Assembly (NCBI GenBank): GCA_903877135.1
Contig: CAIRCN010000026.1
Coordinates: 1-41,966 of the forward strand
Direction of reading: 5' to 3'
Length of the DNA stretch: 41,966 nucleotides
Origin: an uncultured Opitutia bacterium
Lineage (GTDB): Bacteria; Verrucomicrobiota; Verrucomicrobiia; Opitutales; Opitutaceae
Part shown: positions 1-12,300 of the stretch, piece by piece
Numbering within the stretch: position 1 is the first letter of the stretch
How the letters are laid out: each line of letters begins with the position of its first letter
Translations under genes and position numbers: made by a program
The notes under the pieces: model-generated
What the model was told of the DNA's origin: nothing
What the model saw: the letters and a program-made list of their open reading frames with translations, nothing else
Databases searched by the model: none

Positions 1-3000
1 ACGGCGGAGATGTTGTAGCTCACCGGCGAATTGGTCGCGCTGAGCAGATAGGTCAGGGTGCCGCCGGCAACCACGGAGGCGCTGGTGGCGCTCGTGATCA
101 CCGAGGTCGCAGCCGAGGGCGCCACCGTGATCGTGAGCGTGAAGGGCGTGCTCGCCCCGGCGGCGTTGGTCGCCGTCAGGGTGGCCGAGGACTGGCCGTC
201 GATGGTGGGTGTGCCGGTAATGGCGCCGGTCGCGGTGTTGAGGGACACACCGGGGGGCAGGCCCAAGGCGCCATAGGAGGTGGGCGTGTTGCTCGCCACC
301 ACCTGATAGGTGAAGGCGGCCCCGACGGTGCCACTCGCGGTCGCGGCACTCGTGACCGAGGGGGCGCTCGCGGCGGCAGCGATCGTCACCACGAAGTCGG
401 ACACCGTGCCGGTGCCGGCGCTGTTGTTGGCGCTCAAGGCGACGTGGTAGGTCCCAGGGGCCGTGGGCGTGCCGCTGACGGCGCCCAGCGTGGAATCAAT
501 CACCAAGCCCGCGGGCAGGCCAGTGGCGTTGAAGCTCGTGGGGGTGTTGCTGGCCGTGACTTGATAGGTGAAGGCCGTGCCCACGGTGCCGCTGGCCGCG
601 AGGTTGCTCGTGATGGCCGGAGCGGTGGCGGGCGGCGAGATTGTGATCACCAGGGGCACGGTGCCACCGACGCCGACCGAATTGGTGGCGCCGATCTGGG
701 CCGTGAAGGTGCCGGCAGTCGCGGGCAGTCCGGAGATAAGACCGGTGCCGGGGTTTAGCACGAGCCCGGTGGGCAGCCCCGTGGCGATGTAAGCCGTGGG
801 GTTGAGACTCGCCACGATCTGGTAGGCGAAGGGCACGTTGACGATGCCAGAGGCCGTGAGTGTTGCCGTGGCGGCGGCCGAGCGGAGACCGTCGATCGCG
901 GTGATCCGGAGCGTGGTCGCAGAGCCGCCGGTGCCGCCGCCGATGATCGGGGCGCCGGGGGCGGGTGCGATCGTGAGGACGAGCGTCTTGGCGCCGCCGA
1001 TACCGGAGGCGTTGACGGCACTGATCGGCAGGTTGTAGGTGCCCGGGATGGTCGGGGTGCCGCTGATGATGCCCGTGGTGGAATCGAGCGCGAGGCCGGA
1101 GGGCAGCGACGTGCCCACGAGGTAGCCGGTGATCGGGCCAGGAGCGGCGCCGATTTGGTAGCTGAAGGTGCCGGTGGCAGTGCCCGAGGCTGTGAGCGTG
1201 CTGGTAATGACCGGGCTGCCGGCGGCGGGGCTAACCGTAAGCGTGAGCGTGACCGCCGCGCTGGTGCCGGTGGCGTTGGTGGCCGTGAGGCTCGCGGTGT
1301 AGGTGCCGGGGGCCGTGGGCGTGCCGGAGAGGGCGCCGGTGGCGGTATTGACTGAGAGCCAGGCCGGGCGACCCGCGGCGTCATAGCCGGTGGGCAAACC
1401 GGTGGCCGTGATCTGGTAGCTGAAGGCCGCGCCGGCGGTCGCGCCGGCGGTGTTACCGCTGGTGATCACGGGCGCGTTGGGCGCGGGATTGACCGTGATG
1501 ACGAGGGTCCGAACGGCGCTGGTGCCGGCGTCGTTAGTGGCGGTCAGGAGCACGTTGAACGATCCGGTGACGATCGGGATGCCGGCGATGATGCCATTCG
1601 CCGGGTTGAGGGCGAGGCCCGCGGGCAGGCCTGCGGCGCCAAAGCCGTTGCCCGGGGGCAGCGGGGAGACGCTGGGCATAGGGGCGGCCGTAACCAGATA
1701 GGTGAAGAGCTGGCCCTGCGTGGCGGCGGCAGTCAGCGAACTGGTCACCACAGGCGCCTGCGCCCCAGCCTGGATCGTGAGGAGGAACCCGAGCGGGGCA
1801 CTGGTGCCGGCAGCGTTGCTAGCCGTGAGGATGACGACACTCGTGGCGGCGGCAGTCGGTGTGCCGGTAATGAGGCCCGTGAGGGAATTCAAGCTCAGGC
1901 CGGTGGGCAGCCCCGTGGCGGCATAGCCGGTGATCGGGCCGTTCGAGGCGGCGATCTGGTAGGTGAAGAGCTGGCCCTGCGTGCCAGAGGAGGCAGCGTC
2001 GCTCGTGATCACCGGCGCCTGGGCGGCAGAGGCGATGTTCATCGTGAGCGCGAAGGGAGCACCTGGGCCGGCGGCATTGCCGGCAGTGAGCGTGACGGTG
2101 GCGGTGCTGGCCGCGCTGGGCGTGCCGCTGATGATGCCGGTGTTCGGGTTGAAGGCGAGTCCCGCGGGCAGCGTCGTGGCGGTGAACACCGTCGGCGTGT
2201 TGCTCGCCAAAATCGCATAGGTGAAGGCCACGCCCACCTGGCCGCTGACAGACGGGCTGCTCGTGATGACAGGAGCGGAGAGCCCGGGGACAACCGTGAG
2301 CAGGAGGGCGGCGCTGCCGGTGCCGCCGGCGTTGCTGGCGCCAAGAAGGACGGCGCTCAGACCGGCGGTGGTGGGCGTGCCCGAGATGAGGCCGGTGGTG
2401 GCGCTGAGGGTGAGGCCGGCAGGCAGGCCCGTCGCAGTGAAGGAAGTCGGCGTGTTGCTGGCGATGATCTGATAGGCGAAGGCGGCGCCCACGGTGGCCG
2501 TGGCGCTCGAGGAGCTGATGATGGCGGGGGCCGTGGCGGCAGGCGCGATCGTGACGAGGACGGCGAGAGAAGTGCTCGTGCCAGCGGCGTTGGTCGCGGC
2601 GACGCTCATCGTGAAGTTGCCTGCGGCCGTGGGCGTGCCGGTGATGAGGCCGGTGCTGGTGCTGACGGTGAGGCCAGCCGGGAGACCCGTGGCGGAGAAC
2701 GAGGTCGGCGTGTTGCTGGCCGAGATCACGTAGACAAAGGTGCTGCCCACCGTGCCAGTGGCGGTGGCACTACCCGTGACGACGGGCACGTTGACCGAGG
2801 CGGCAATGCCAAGTGTAAGCAGGAACGACGGACCAGCGCCGCCGCCGTTGCTCGCGGTTAGGGTCACCACAAAGGTGCCCGCTGTCGTCGGTGTGCCGGT
2901 GATGACACCGCCCGTGGGATCGAGCGTGAGGCCGGCGGGCAGGCCGGTGGCCGTGAAGGAGGTCGGCGAGTTGGTCGCCGAGATCGTGTAGCCGAAGGCG

Positions 3001-3320
3001 CTGCCGACGCGGCCCGAGGCCGCTGCGATGCTGGTGATAACCGGAGCGGGGGCCACGACGATGAGCGTCAGCGCGCTTGTGCCGGTGCCGCCGGAATTGG
3101 TGGCGCCAAGGACTACGGTGAAGGTGCCGGCGGCGGTAGGCGTGCCGGAGATGAGTCCGGTGGTGGCACTGACCGTGAGGCCCGCAGGCAGCGGGGTGGC
3201 CGTGTAGGTGGTCGGCGTGCCGGTGGCCGTGATCTGGTAGTTGAACGGCGAATTGAGCAGGGTCGCCACAGCGGTCGCACCGGTGATGCCCGGCGCGGCG
3301 ACGGCCGGGTTGACAGTGAG
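1..3320 (-). repeat. Tandem array of He_PIG-type (putative Ig) domains
   Basis: Twelve complete units and one partial unit of about 80-95 residues repeat inside the giant protein. Each has the order AP-x-ITS, a GTVGxAFTYQI-like strand, ASNTPTSF, ATGLPAGL, TGLISGTPT and a final T-L-T strand. The units are diverged, so the array is old rather than a recent expansion. One unit (about 630-965) carries an insertion of roughly 25 residues. The array runs past the left edge, so the total count is unknown. Confidence 0.85.
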
Positions 3321-6300
3321 CGTGGCCGCAGAACTGGTCACGGTGCCGACAGGGTTGGTGACGCTGACGGCGTAGCTGCCGGTATCAGCAACCTGAGTGC
3401 CGGTCAGGGTCAGCGTGGCGCTGGTCGCGCCGGCGAGGGTCGCGCCGTTCTTGAGCCACTGGTAGGCGAGCGGGGCGGTGCCGGTGGCGGCCGCGGTGAA
3501 AGTGACGTTCGCCCCGGCGGTCACAGTCTGGCTGAGCGGGGCCTTGGTGAACGCGGGCGGTGTGCCGGCAGGATTGACCTGGAGTGCGGCGGTGTTGCTC
3601 GTAGCAAAACCCGCGGCGTTGAACACTACGACGTTGTAGCTACCGGCGTCGGCCACCTGCGGGCTTGAGAGCGTGAGCGTGGTGCCGGTGACGCCGACGA
3701 TGACGCTGCCGTTCTTCTGCCACTGGTAGCTGAGCGGCGCAGTGCCGCTGGCGGCGACCGTGAAGGTGACGGCGGTCCCGGCGGTGACGGTCGCGCCCAC
3801 AGGCTGCGTCGTGATGGCGGGCGCGACGACGGGCGCATTGACGGTCAGGGTGGCGGCGGCGCTGGTGACGGAGCCGGCGGAGTTGGTGACCACGACGGTG
3901 TAGTTGCCGGCGTTGACGGACTGCGCGTTCGGGATTGCGAGGAACGCGCTGGTCGCACCGGTGAGCGCCGTGCCGCCCAGTTGCCACTGGTAGGTGGGCG
4001 CCGGGGTGCCGGTGGCCGCGACGATGAAGACGGCGTTGTTGCCGGCGATGACCGTCTGACTGACCGGCTGCGAGGTGATCGCCGGCTTGACCGCCAGCGC
4101 GTTGACCGTGAGGACGGCGGCGGCACTGGTGACAGAGCCGACGGGGTTGGTCACCACCACGGTGTAGGAGCCGCTGTCGGCGACCTGCGGGCTGGCGAGG
4201 ATGAACGTGGCATTGGTCGCACCTGTGATGGCGGTCGTGCCTTTATACCACTGGTAACTCAAGGGCGCGGTGCCGCTCGCCCCGACGGCGAATGCCACCG
4301 GTGTGCCGGCGCTGACGGTCTGGCCGACGGGCGCCGTGCTGATGCCGGGCGCCTGCGGGGCGGGATTGACCGTGAGGCTCGCGAAGGTGCTCTGGACGGA
4401 GGTGACCGAGTTGGTGACGACCACAGAGTAGACTGCCGCGTCGGAAGATTGCACGTTGGTCAGCGTCAGAGTGGCGAGCGTGGCACCAGAGATGGCGGTG
4501 CCGTTCTTCTGCCACTGGTAGGTCGGCGTAGGCGTGCCGGTCGCGGTGACGCCAAACATGGCGGAACCTCCCGTGGTGGCGATGATGCTGATCGGTGCCA
4601 CGGTAATGACCGGGGCCACATTGACGGTGAGGACGGCAGCGGCGCTCGTGGTCGTGCCCTGCGCATTGGTGACCTGCACCGTGTAGCTGCCGACATCGCT
4701 TGTCTGCACGCTGGCGATGGTGAAGGTGGCGCTGGTCGCGCCGGTGATGGCCGCGGTGCCCTTATACCACTGGTAGGTCGGAGCCGGCGTACTGCTCGCG
4801 ACAACACTAAAGGTCACAGGCTGGCCGAAGACGACGGTCTGACTGACAGGCTGCGTCGTGACGACGGGAGCCGGGGCAAGGTTGATGAGGTGGGTGATGG
4901 CCGAGGGGAAGAGGTCGTTGGCGCCAGCCTTGGCGTAGGTGCCAAACAGGTAGGCGCTACCGTCCGGCGCAAAATGCACCTCGGTCTGGTTGCCCAGATA
5001 TGAGCGGTAAACGGCATCGGTGCCAAAGCTCTTATCGATGGTGCCATCGGCCTTTAGGCGGACGAGGCCGCGCGCGGTGTAGCCATTGAAACTCTCGAAA
5101 CGGCCAGAGACCCAGTAGGTGCCGTCAGGCGCCACGGTGACGCTGTGGATACTGGCGCCATTGTTGTTCGTCGGACTGGCAAAACCCATCGGACCGGTGC
5201 CGACGCTGAAGCTGGTGTCGAGCGCGCCGGTGGCGGTGAGCCGGATGAGACCGTTGCCCGGGCCCCCATTGAGGGTGCTGAGGCCGCCGCCGTAGACCAG
5301 TACGGTGCCATCGGCCAGGCCGATGGCGTGGTTGAAGGGGTTATATTGGGCCTGCAGCACCTGAAAGTTGCCGCCAGTGGTGCTGGTCGTCGGGTCATTC
5401 AGCGTGTAGGTCGATGTGTAAGTTGGCACGGTGACCGTGGGGCTAGTGAAGGTCGTGTCCACGCTGCCGTTGGCGTTAAGCCGGGCAATTTTTACGGTGA
5501 TCGAGGTGGCGTTCTGGGCGATGGTGCCGCTTGACACGGCGTAGAGAGTGCGGCCGTCGGCGTAATGGCCGAGCACGTTAAATACGCCGAGGGCGACCTG
5601 GGTAATGGCGTTGGCCGCGGCGGCGTTGCGGTAAACGGTGCCGAAATAGCCGGTCAGCGTCGGTGGCGTGAAGGTGGTGTCGATCGCACCAGTGGGCAGG
5701 AGGCGGGCGAGGTAGGGGCTATTGGTGTTGATCAATTGCTGCGGCGAGAGGTCGGAGACGATCATGCCGTCGCCGGTCAACGGCTCGGCGTTGTTGCCAT
5801 TGCTGGTGTTGTCCTGCAACGCGGCGCTGGCGGTGGAGTCGAGCGTATAGCTGGTGTCCACCGTGCCATCGGGCTTGAAGAGCAGGATCGACGAGGTGGC
5901 GGTCGAGGGGAAAATCCCGGTGGACACCTCGGCGACGATCTTGCCGTCGGAGCGCAGGAAGCCGCCTTGGGCGCCCATGAGATTGGACATGGTGGTCACG
6001 TTGAACGTGCCATCGAGGGCGCCGGTGCCATCTAGGCTGCCGAAGGCCGCGCGGGCGGTGGAGTTCACGGCATTGAAGGGACCGATCACCACCGGGTGGC
6101 TGTTCAACTGCACCGCGAGACTGTTGGCATAGACATCGGTTTGGAAGGTCGTCAACGCGAAGCTGGTGTCGACCGTGCCACTGGCGGTGAGGTGGGCAAT
6201 GCCAGTGAAGGGCGTGCCATTGAGTGTGCTAGCGGCGGTGTAACCGTTATCGGTGCCGATCGGGATCAGCACGCTGTTGTCGGCGAGCACCTGCAGCCAG

Positions 6301-9300
6301 AATGTTTCCTGGCCGGCGGTGAACGTGGGGCTGGCGAAGGCGGTATCTACGGTGCCGTCGGCGTTGAAGCGTTTGACCGTGGCGCCGGCGAGGTAGAACT
6401 TGTCGCTGGCGTCGGGCAGCATGACGAGCAGCCGCGGGCGGGGCGACATGCCGGCGCTGGACTGAGATGGATTGGTAAACGTTGTGTCGAGTGAGCCATT
6501 GGCGTTGAGGCGGATGACTGCGCGGTTGGTGTTGGTAGTGTCACCCACGATGCGGATCTGGCCGCCAGCCAGCAGGATTTTGCCGGCATTGGTCCCCTGA
6601 GTCTGGATGCCCACGCCGCGCATCTGGCCGCTTGGATAAGTGAAGCCGCTGGGCGTGAAGGCGGTGTCAAGCGTGCCGTCGGCGTTGAGGCGCGCGATGC
6701 CGGGGCGCGCGATGCCGTTCACGCTGATGAAATTGCCCACGATGAGAATCTTTCCGTTGGCATCTACCACCGGTGGGGCGAAGATGAAGCCGCCGTTGGC
6801 GTCAAATGTCGGGATCGCGAAGTTGGCGTCGAGCGTGCCATCGGTGTTCAGGCGGGCGAGCGTGCTGATGCCCATGTTTGCGCCGATGGCGGTGTTGCCG
6901 GGCACAACCAGCAGCTTGCCGTCGCTTTGTTGGGTGAGGAAGCGCGGCTCGGCACCGAAAACCACCGGCGACTGGTAGGCGGTATCGCGCGTGCCGTCGG
7001 AGTTAAGTCGGACTACATAACCGGTGAGCGAGTTGGCGTAATTGTTCCAGTCCGCGGCGTTGACACCGCCGACAAGGAGTTGGCCGTTGGCCTGCGGCAG
7101 CACGGCGGCGGCGTCGGCCAGCGCGGCGCCGGGGCCGAAGGTGGTGTCAACCGAGCCGTTGGCGTTGAGGCGGATCACGGCGCCGATCCGCTGGTGGTTG
7201 GCGGCGGTCAGCGGCCCTACCGAGCTGTTGGCCCAAGTTGCGTAGATCTTGCCGTCAGTGGACAGCGTGACGCGGCCAGGCAGGACCGACTGCTGGAGCG
7301 TGGGACGGATAAAATTCGGATCGACCACCCAGGTGGCATTGGCCGGCGCCACTATCACCGGCACAGCGGAGCTGGTGACTGAGCCGTTGGCATTCGTGAT
7401 GACGACAGTGTAATTGCCGGCGTCGGCCGTTTGGGCGCTGGCGACGGTGTAGGTGGCGCTCGTCGCACCCGTGATGGCGGTCGCGCCATTATACCATTGG
7501 TAGGTCAGCGTGCCCTGCCCGCTCGCCTGCACGGAGAGAGAGAGCTTGCCGCCGGACGCCACTGTGGTCGGCAGGGGTATGGCGGTGATGGTGGGGTTGA
7601 CCGGGATCACGGTCAGCGAGGCAACGTTGCTATTGACAGTGCCGGTAGAGTTGCTGACGACAACCGAGTAGTTGCCGGCATCGCTCGATGCGACGCCTGG
7701 GATCATTAAGGTGGCATTGGTCGCACCAGGAATGAGGGCAGCCGTGCCTGCGCCGGGCAAACTGCTGCTTTTCAGCCACTGGTAAGTGGGAGCGGGCACT
7801 CCAGTTGCCACAACAGTAAAGGTCGCGTTCTGGCCCGCGGGCACCGACTGGTTCTGCGGCTGGCCGGTGATCGTGGGTGCAACGGAGGCAGGGTTGACCG
7901 TGAGAGTAGCGGCGGTGCTGGTGACGGGTGAGCCAACGCCATTGCTGACGACCACGGTGTAGTTGCCCGCGTTGGCAGCTACCGTTGCACTGATCGTGTA
8001 GCTGGCGTTAGTGGCACCGGAAATATTGTTGCCGTTATACTGCCATTGGTAACTCGGCGTGGGCGTGCCCGTGGCCGTGACCGAGAAAGTTGCGGGCTGG
8101 CCAGCAGTCACCGTCTGGTTTTGCGGCTGGCCGGTGATCGCGGGCGCGACACTGAGCGCAAGGGTGGCGCTGGCGCTGGTGACGGAGCCCAGCGCAGTCG
8201 TGAGGGTCACAGTGTAGCCGGTCAGGTCAGTGGATTGGAGATTGGTAAGTGTCAGTGTCGGGTTTATGGCGCCTGTAATTGGGGTGCCGTTACGGGACCA
8301 CTGGTAGGCCGCCTGTAATCCGGGCGTGACACCGACGCTAAGAGTAGCCGTGCCGCCGAGGGTGACTGCGGCCCCGATGGGCTGCGTAACGATGGCGGGC
8401 TGCACCTGACTCACCAGCCGATTGAGGCCGTAGGGAAATTCTCCGGGCAGGCCGTAGCAGCCGGCCACGACGACTTCGCCGCTGGGGCCAAATCCAAGCT
8501 TGGTGCCGATGTCGAGATATTGGCTGTAGACAATGCCGGTGGAGAAGGTGGTGTCGACAGTGCCGTTGGCATTGAGGCGGACTAGACCGGAGACGGTGGA
8601 GCCGCTAAAAGAGTCAAACGTGCCGGCGACCCAGATTTTGCCATCGGGGGCGATGCTGATGTTCTGCACCCAAGGGAAGCGGTTGGGGACGCTGCTAACT
8701 GCTGGGCCGGTGCCGACGCTGAAGGAGGTGTCGAGCAAGCCGGTGTTGGTGAGGCGGGCGATACCGGGGACAGCCACACCACTGAGGTTGGTGAAGGCGC
8801 CGTAGACGATCACCCCGCCGTCGGATTGCGGGACTACTCCCGCATAGGGCGCGCCATTGACAGTGCGAAGGGTCCACTGGCTGGTGGTATTGGTAACGGG
8901 GTCAAGAATGGCAGTGGTAAAGCCGGCGTTGGTGCTCCAGTTGAGCACGGGGGCGTTGAAGGTAGTGTCGATGGTGCCGTCCGCATTTAGCCGAAGGACG
9001 GTGATAGGGAGCGTCGTGGAGCCGGCGGCGTAGGCTCCATTGGGGGTAGTGGCGACGGCAATGGCGCGGCCGTCGGGATAGTGACCGAGGATGCTAAACT
9101 GACCGAGGACTATCTCGGTGATAGCGTTGGTGGTCGTGTTGCGATAGACCTTGCCGAAAGCCGTGGTGCCGAGGCCGGTGAAAGTCGTGTCGAGGGCGCC
9201 GTCAACGGTGAGGCGCTTGAAGTAGAGGCCGCCTTGGAGGGCGGTGTTGGTGGAGAGGAGGTTGTTGTAGGTGAGGTTCCAAGTAAGGATGCTGTTGTTC

Positions 9301-12300
9301 GGGAGAACATGCAGCGCGGCGGCATTCACGCCAGAGGCGAGACTGAAGGAGGTATCGAGGGCGCCGGCGGCGCTGAAACGGGAAAGGGCGCTGGTGAGGT
9401 TGCTCTGGTAGGTGCCGAGAAGGGTGCTGGCGAGGATGCGGCCGTCGTTGAGGACAGCGGCGTTGCCGACGCTGTAGAGGTTCGTCACGCCGCTCAGCGT
9501 AAGCGTGTCGAGCGTGCCATTCACGTTGAGACGGGCAAAGCCGGCCCGCGGAGTGGTGCCGACGGTGTCGAAATAGCCCCAGACGAGAATGCGACCATCG
9601 GACTGGATGGAGATATCGGTTGGGTAAACCGCGGTCTGGAATTTGCCGGGATTGAAAGTGCTGTCGATCGCGCCCGCGCTGGTGAGGCGGACGGGGGCGG
9701 TGACGGCGGTGCCGTTGACTGTGGTGCCAAACTCGGGGGCGAGGAGGACGGTGCCATCGGCCAGGGTGTCGATCCAGAAGGACTCGGTGTTGAGGGTTGC
9801 CGGGGTGTAAGTGGTATCGAGGGCACCGGTAGCGGTGAGGCGAGTGACCTTGTCGGAGACAATCGTGATTCGGTCGTCGGGCAGCACGTTCAGGAGCCGC
9901 GGTCGGACGCCAGCCGCACCCATGACATTGGCATTGGTCAGGAGGGTGTAGGAGGTGTCCACTGTGCCATCGGTGTTCAAGCGAATGACCGGCCGGGAGA
10001 TGGTGCCCACGGTGATCGTGCCGCCGGCAACGAGAATTTTGCCGGAATTTGCGCCTTGAGTCTGCACGCCGAGACCGCGGATTTGTCCGCTGACGGTAAA
10101 GCCAGTGGGATTGAACGTGCTGTCGAGCGAGCCATCGGAGTTAAGCCGGGCGACGCTGGGGCGGGCGGTGCCATTGACGGTCGTGAAGGAACCGGCAATG
10201 AGAATCTTGTTATTCGCATCGACGACGATGGAAGTGAAAAGGGGATTAGTGCTGTTGAAACTCGGGATGGCAAAGGTGGTATCCTGCGAGCCGTCCTGAT
10301 TGAGGCGGACGAGATTCGAGAGACCGCCGTTGCCGGTGTAACTGCCGAAGGTCGGTGTGACGAGGAGTTTGCCGTCGGGTTGCAGTGTCATGTAGCGGGG
10401 TGTGCCCGTGAACACAGGGGAAAGATAGGAAGTGTCGCGGGAACCGTCAGCGTTGAGCCGGATGACGCGGTAGAGCGTGAAGCCCGTGTCGTTGTTTTCA
10501 ACGCTGACAACTCCACCGACGAGGATGCGGCCAGTGCCATCGGTGAGCGGGACGACCGCCCAGGCATCGGAGAGGGACGCCCCGGAGTTGAAGGAGGTGT
10601 CGACGGTGCCGTTCGCGCTGAGCTTGATGACGGCGCCGAAGGGCTGGCCGTTGACGGCGTTGACGGTGTTGCCGTTTTGGAAGGTGGCGTAAACAACACC
10701 ACTGGGCCCGGCGGTAACACGGCCCGGGAGCGAATAGCGCCAGAACTGCGGGCGCGTCATCGTGGTGTCGAGGGCGGCGACGCCGGCAGCGGGGGTGAGG
10801 GTGAGGGTGGCGGCGGCGCTGGTGACAGAGGCAGAGCCGCTTGTAACCACTACGGTGTAGTTGCCCGCGTTGGCGGGCGCAGCAGAACTGATCGTATAGG
10901 TCGCGCTGGTGGCGCCTGATATGGGGTTGCCGCCCAACTGCCACTGGTAGGTCGGGGTGGGTGAGCCCGTGGCCTTAATGTAGAAGGTCGCACTTTGACC
11001 GGTGGCTACCGTCTGGCTGACGGGTTGCGTTGTGATCGTAGGCGCGACGGCGGCGGCATTAACCGTGAGGGTGGCAACGGAGCTGTTGATGGAAGTCACA
11101 CCGGTGCCGCTGTTGTAGGTAACGACGCAGCGATACTGGTAGCCGTTCATGCTGGTGGCGGTCGGATTGATCGAGAGGCCGCCACTCGTCCCGCCTGCAT
11201 AGGGGGCGGTGGTGGGGACGGAGTTCCAGGTGGTGCCGCCGTCGGTGGAGACCTGCCACTGGAGAGTCGGTGAGCTAGGCGTGCTGGTCTGGAGGCCGAA
11301 GCTGGCGGGCTGGCCGGCGGTGACGGTTTGATTCTGCGGCTGCTGACTGATATACGTCGCCTGCAAGTTCGCCGTCGCCGTGCTGCCGGTGACAGGCACC
11401 GACTGCTGGGAGATGCTCTGGCCGTTGTTGCCGTTCGCACCGACTGTCCAGGTGCCGTTGATGACCGGGAAGGAGTAATGGCCGGTGCCGTCGGTTTGCG
11501 CGCCGGCACTGTAAACCACGGTGTTGGACTGAGTGGCCGTGTTGCCGTAAACGCTGGCGTTGGTCAGCGGTGCGCCGGTGGCATCAGTGACGAGGCCGCT
11601 GATGGTGCCGGTGGCGGGCAGCACCATGTAGGCGATGCCCGTGATATTGGTCGGGCTGACGGCGGGGACGGTGTAGTTGAGCTGGGGGCCGACGATATTG
11701 GCGGAGTTGGCGCTCTGGTTGTCCAAGTCAATCTGCCAGGTGCCGGCGTTGACTCCGAAGGAGAAGGTGCCGTCGCTGGCGGTGGTCGTGGAGCCGACAA
11801 AGGTGTTGTTGTTGTTCGCACCCATGTAGAAGAGGTCGAGCGTCAAGCCGGACTGCGCGACGCCTCCTTTGGTCGCCGTGCCGGACAGATGCGCCGTGAT
11901 GGCCGGGGCGACCAGATTGTAAGGATACGTCGCCTGACTGTAATTGGTGATGACGTTCACCGGCGCAGGCAGCACATAGGTCGTTGAGAAGATAGGGTTG
12001 GAGTTGTCGGCGTTGAGAGACCAGGTGTCGGTCCCAGTGGTGGGGCTCCAAGCTAGTAGGTAATAGTGGCCGGTCGCATCGGTGTTGGTGCTCGACTGGT
12101 AGCCGTTGATATTGTCATTAGCGCCCACGCCCACGCCAGCCAGTGGCACAGGCGTGCTGCTGCTGTCGGTGAGCGTGCCGAATATCAGCGCGTTGGCCGG
12201 GTTGAACAGTTTTGTGCCGGCCGCGAGGCTGGCAGCGGTTGTGTCGAGGAGGTTGTTGTTCTGCCCCTGGAGGACGCCGAGCGCGCCTAGGCTGGTAGGC

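Noticed and set aside
1-3320. CRISPR array or satellite DNA in the repeat region
   Set aside because: The repeats are diverged coding units of 240-290 bases in one frame, not short identical repeats with spacers.
9081-10919. 612-codon plus-strand open frame
   Set aside because: It is antisense to the delta-60 block, has no domain, and arises from codon bias of the repeat gene.
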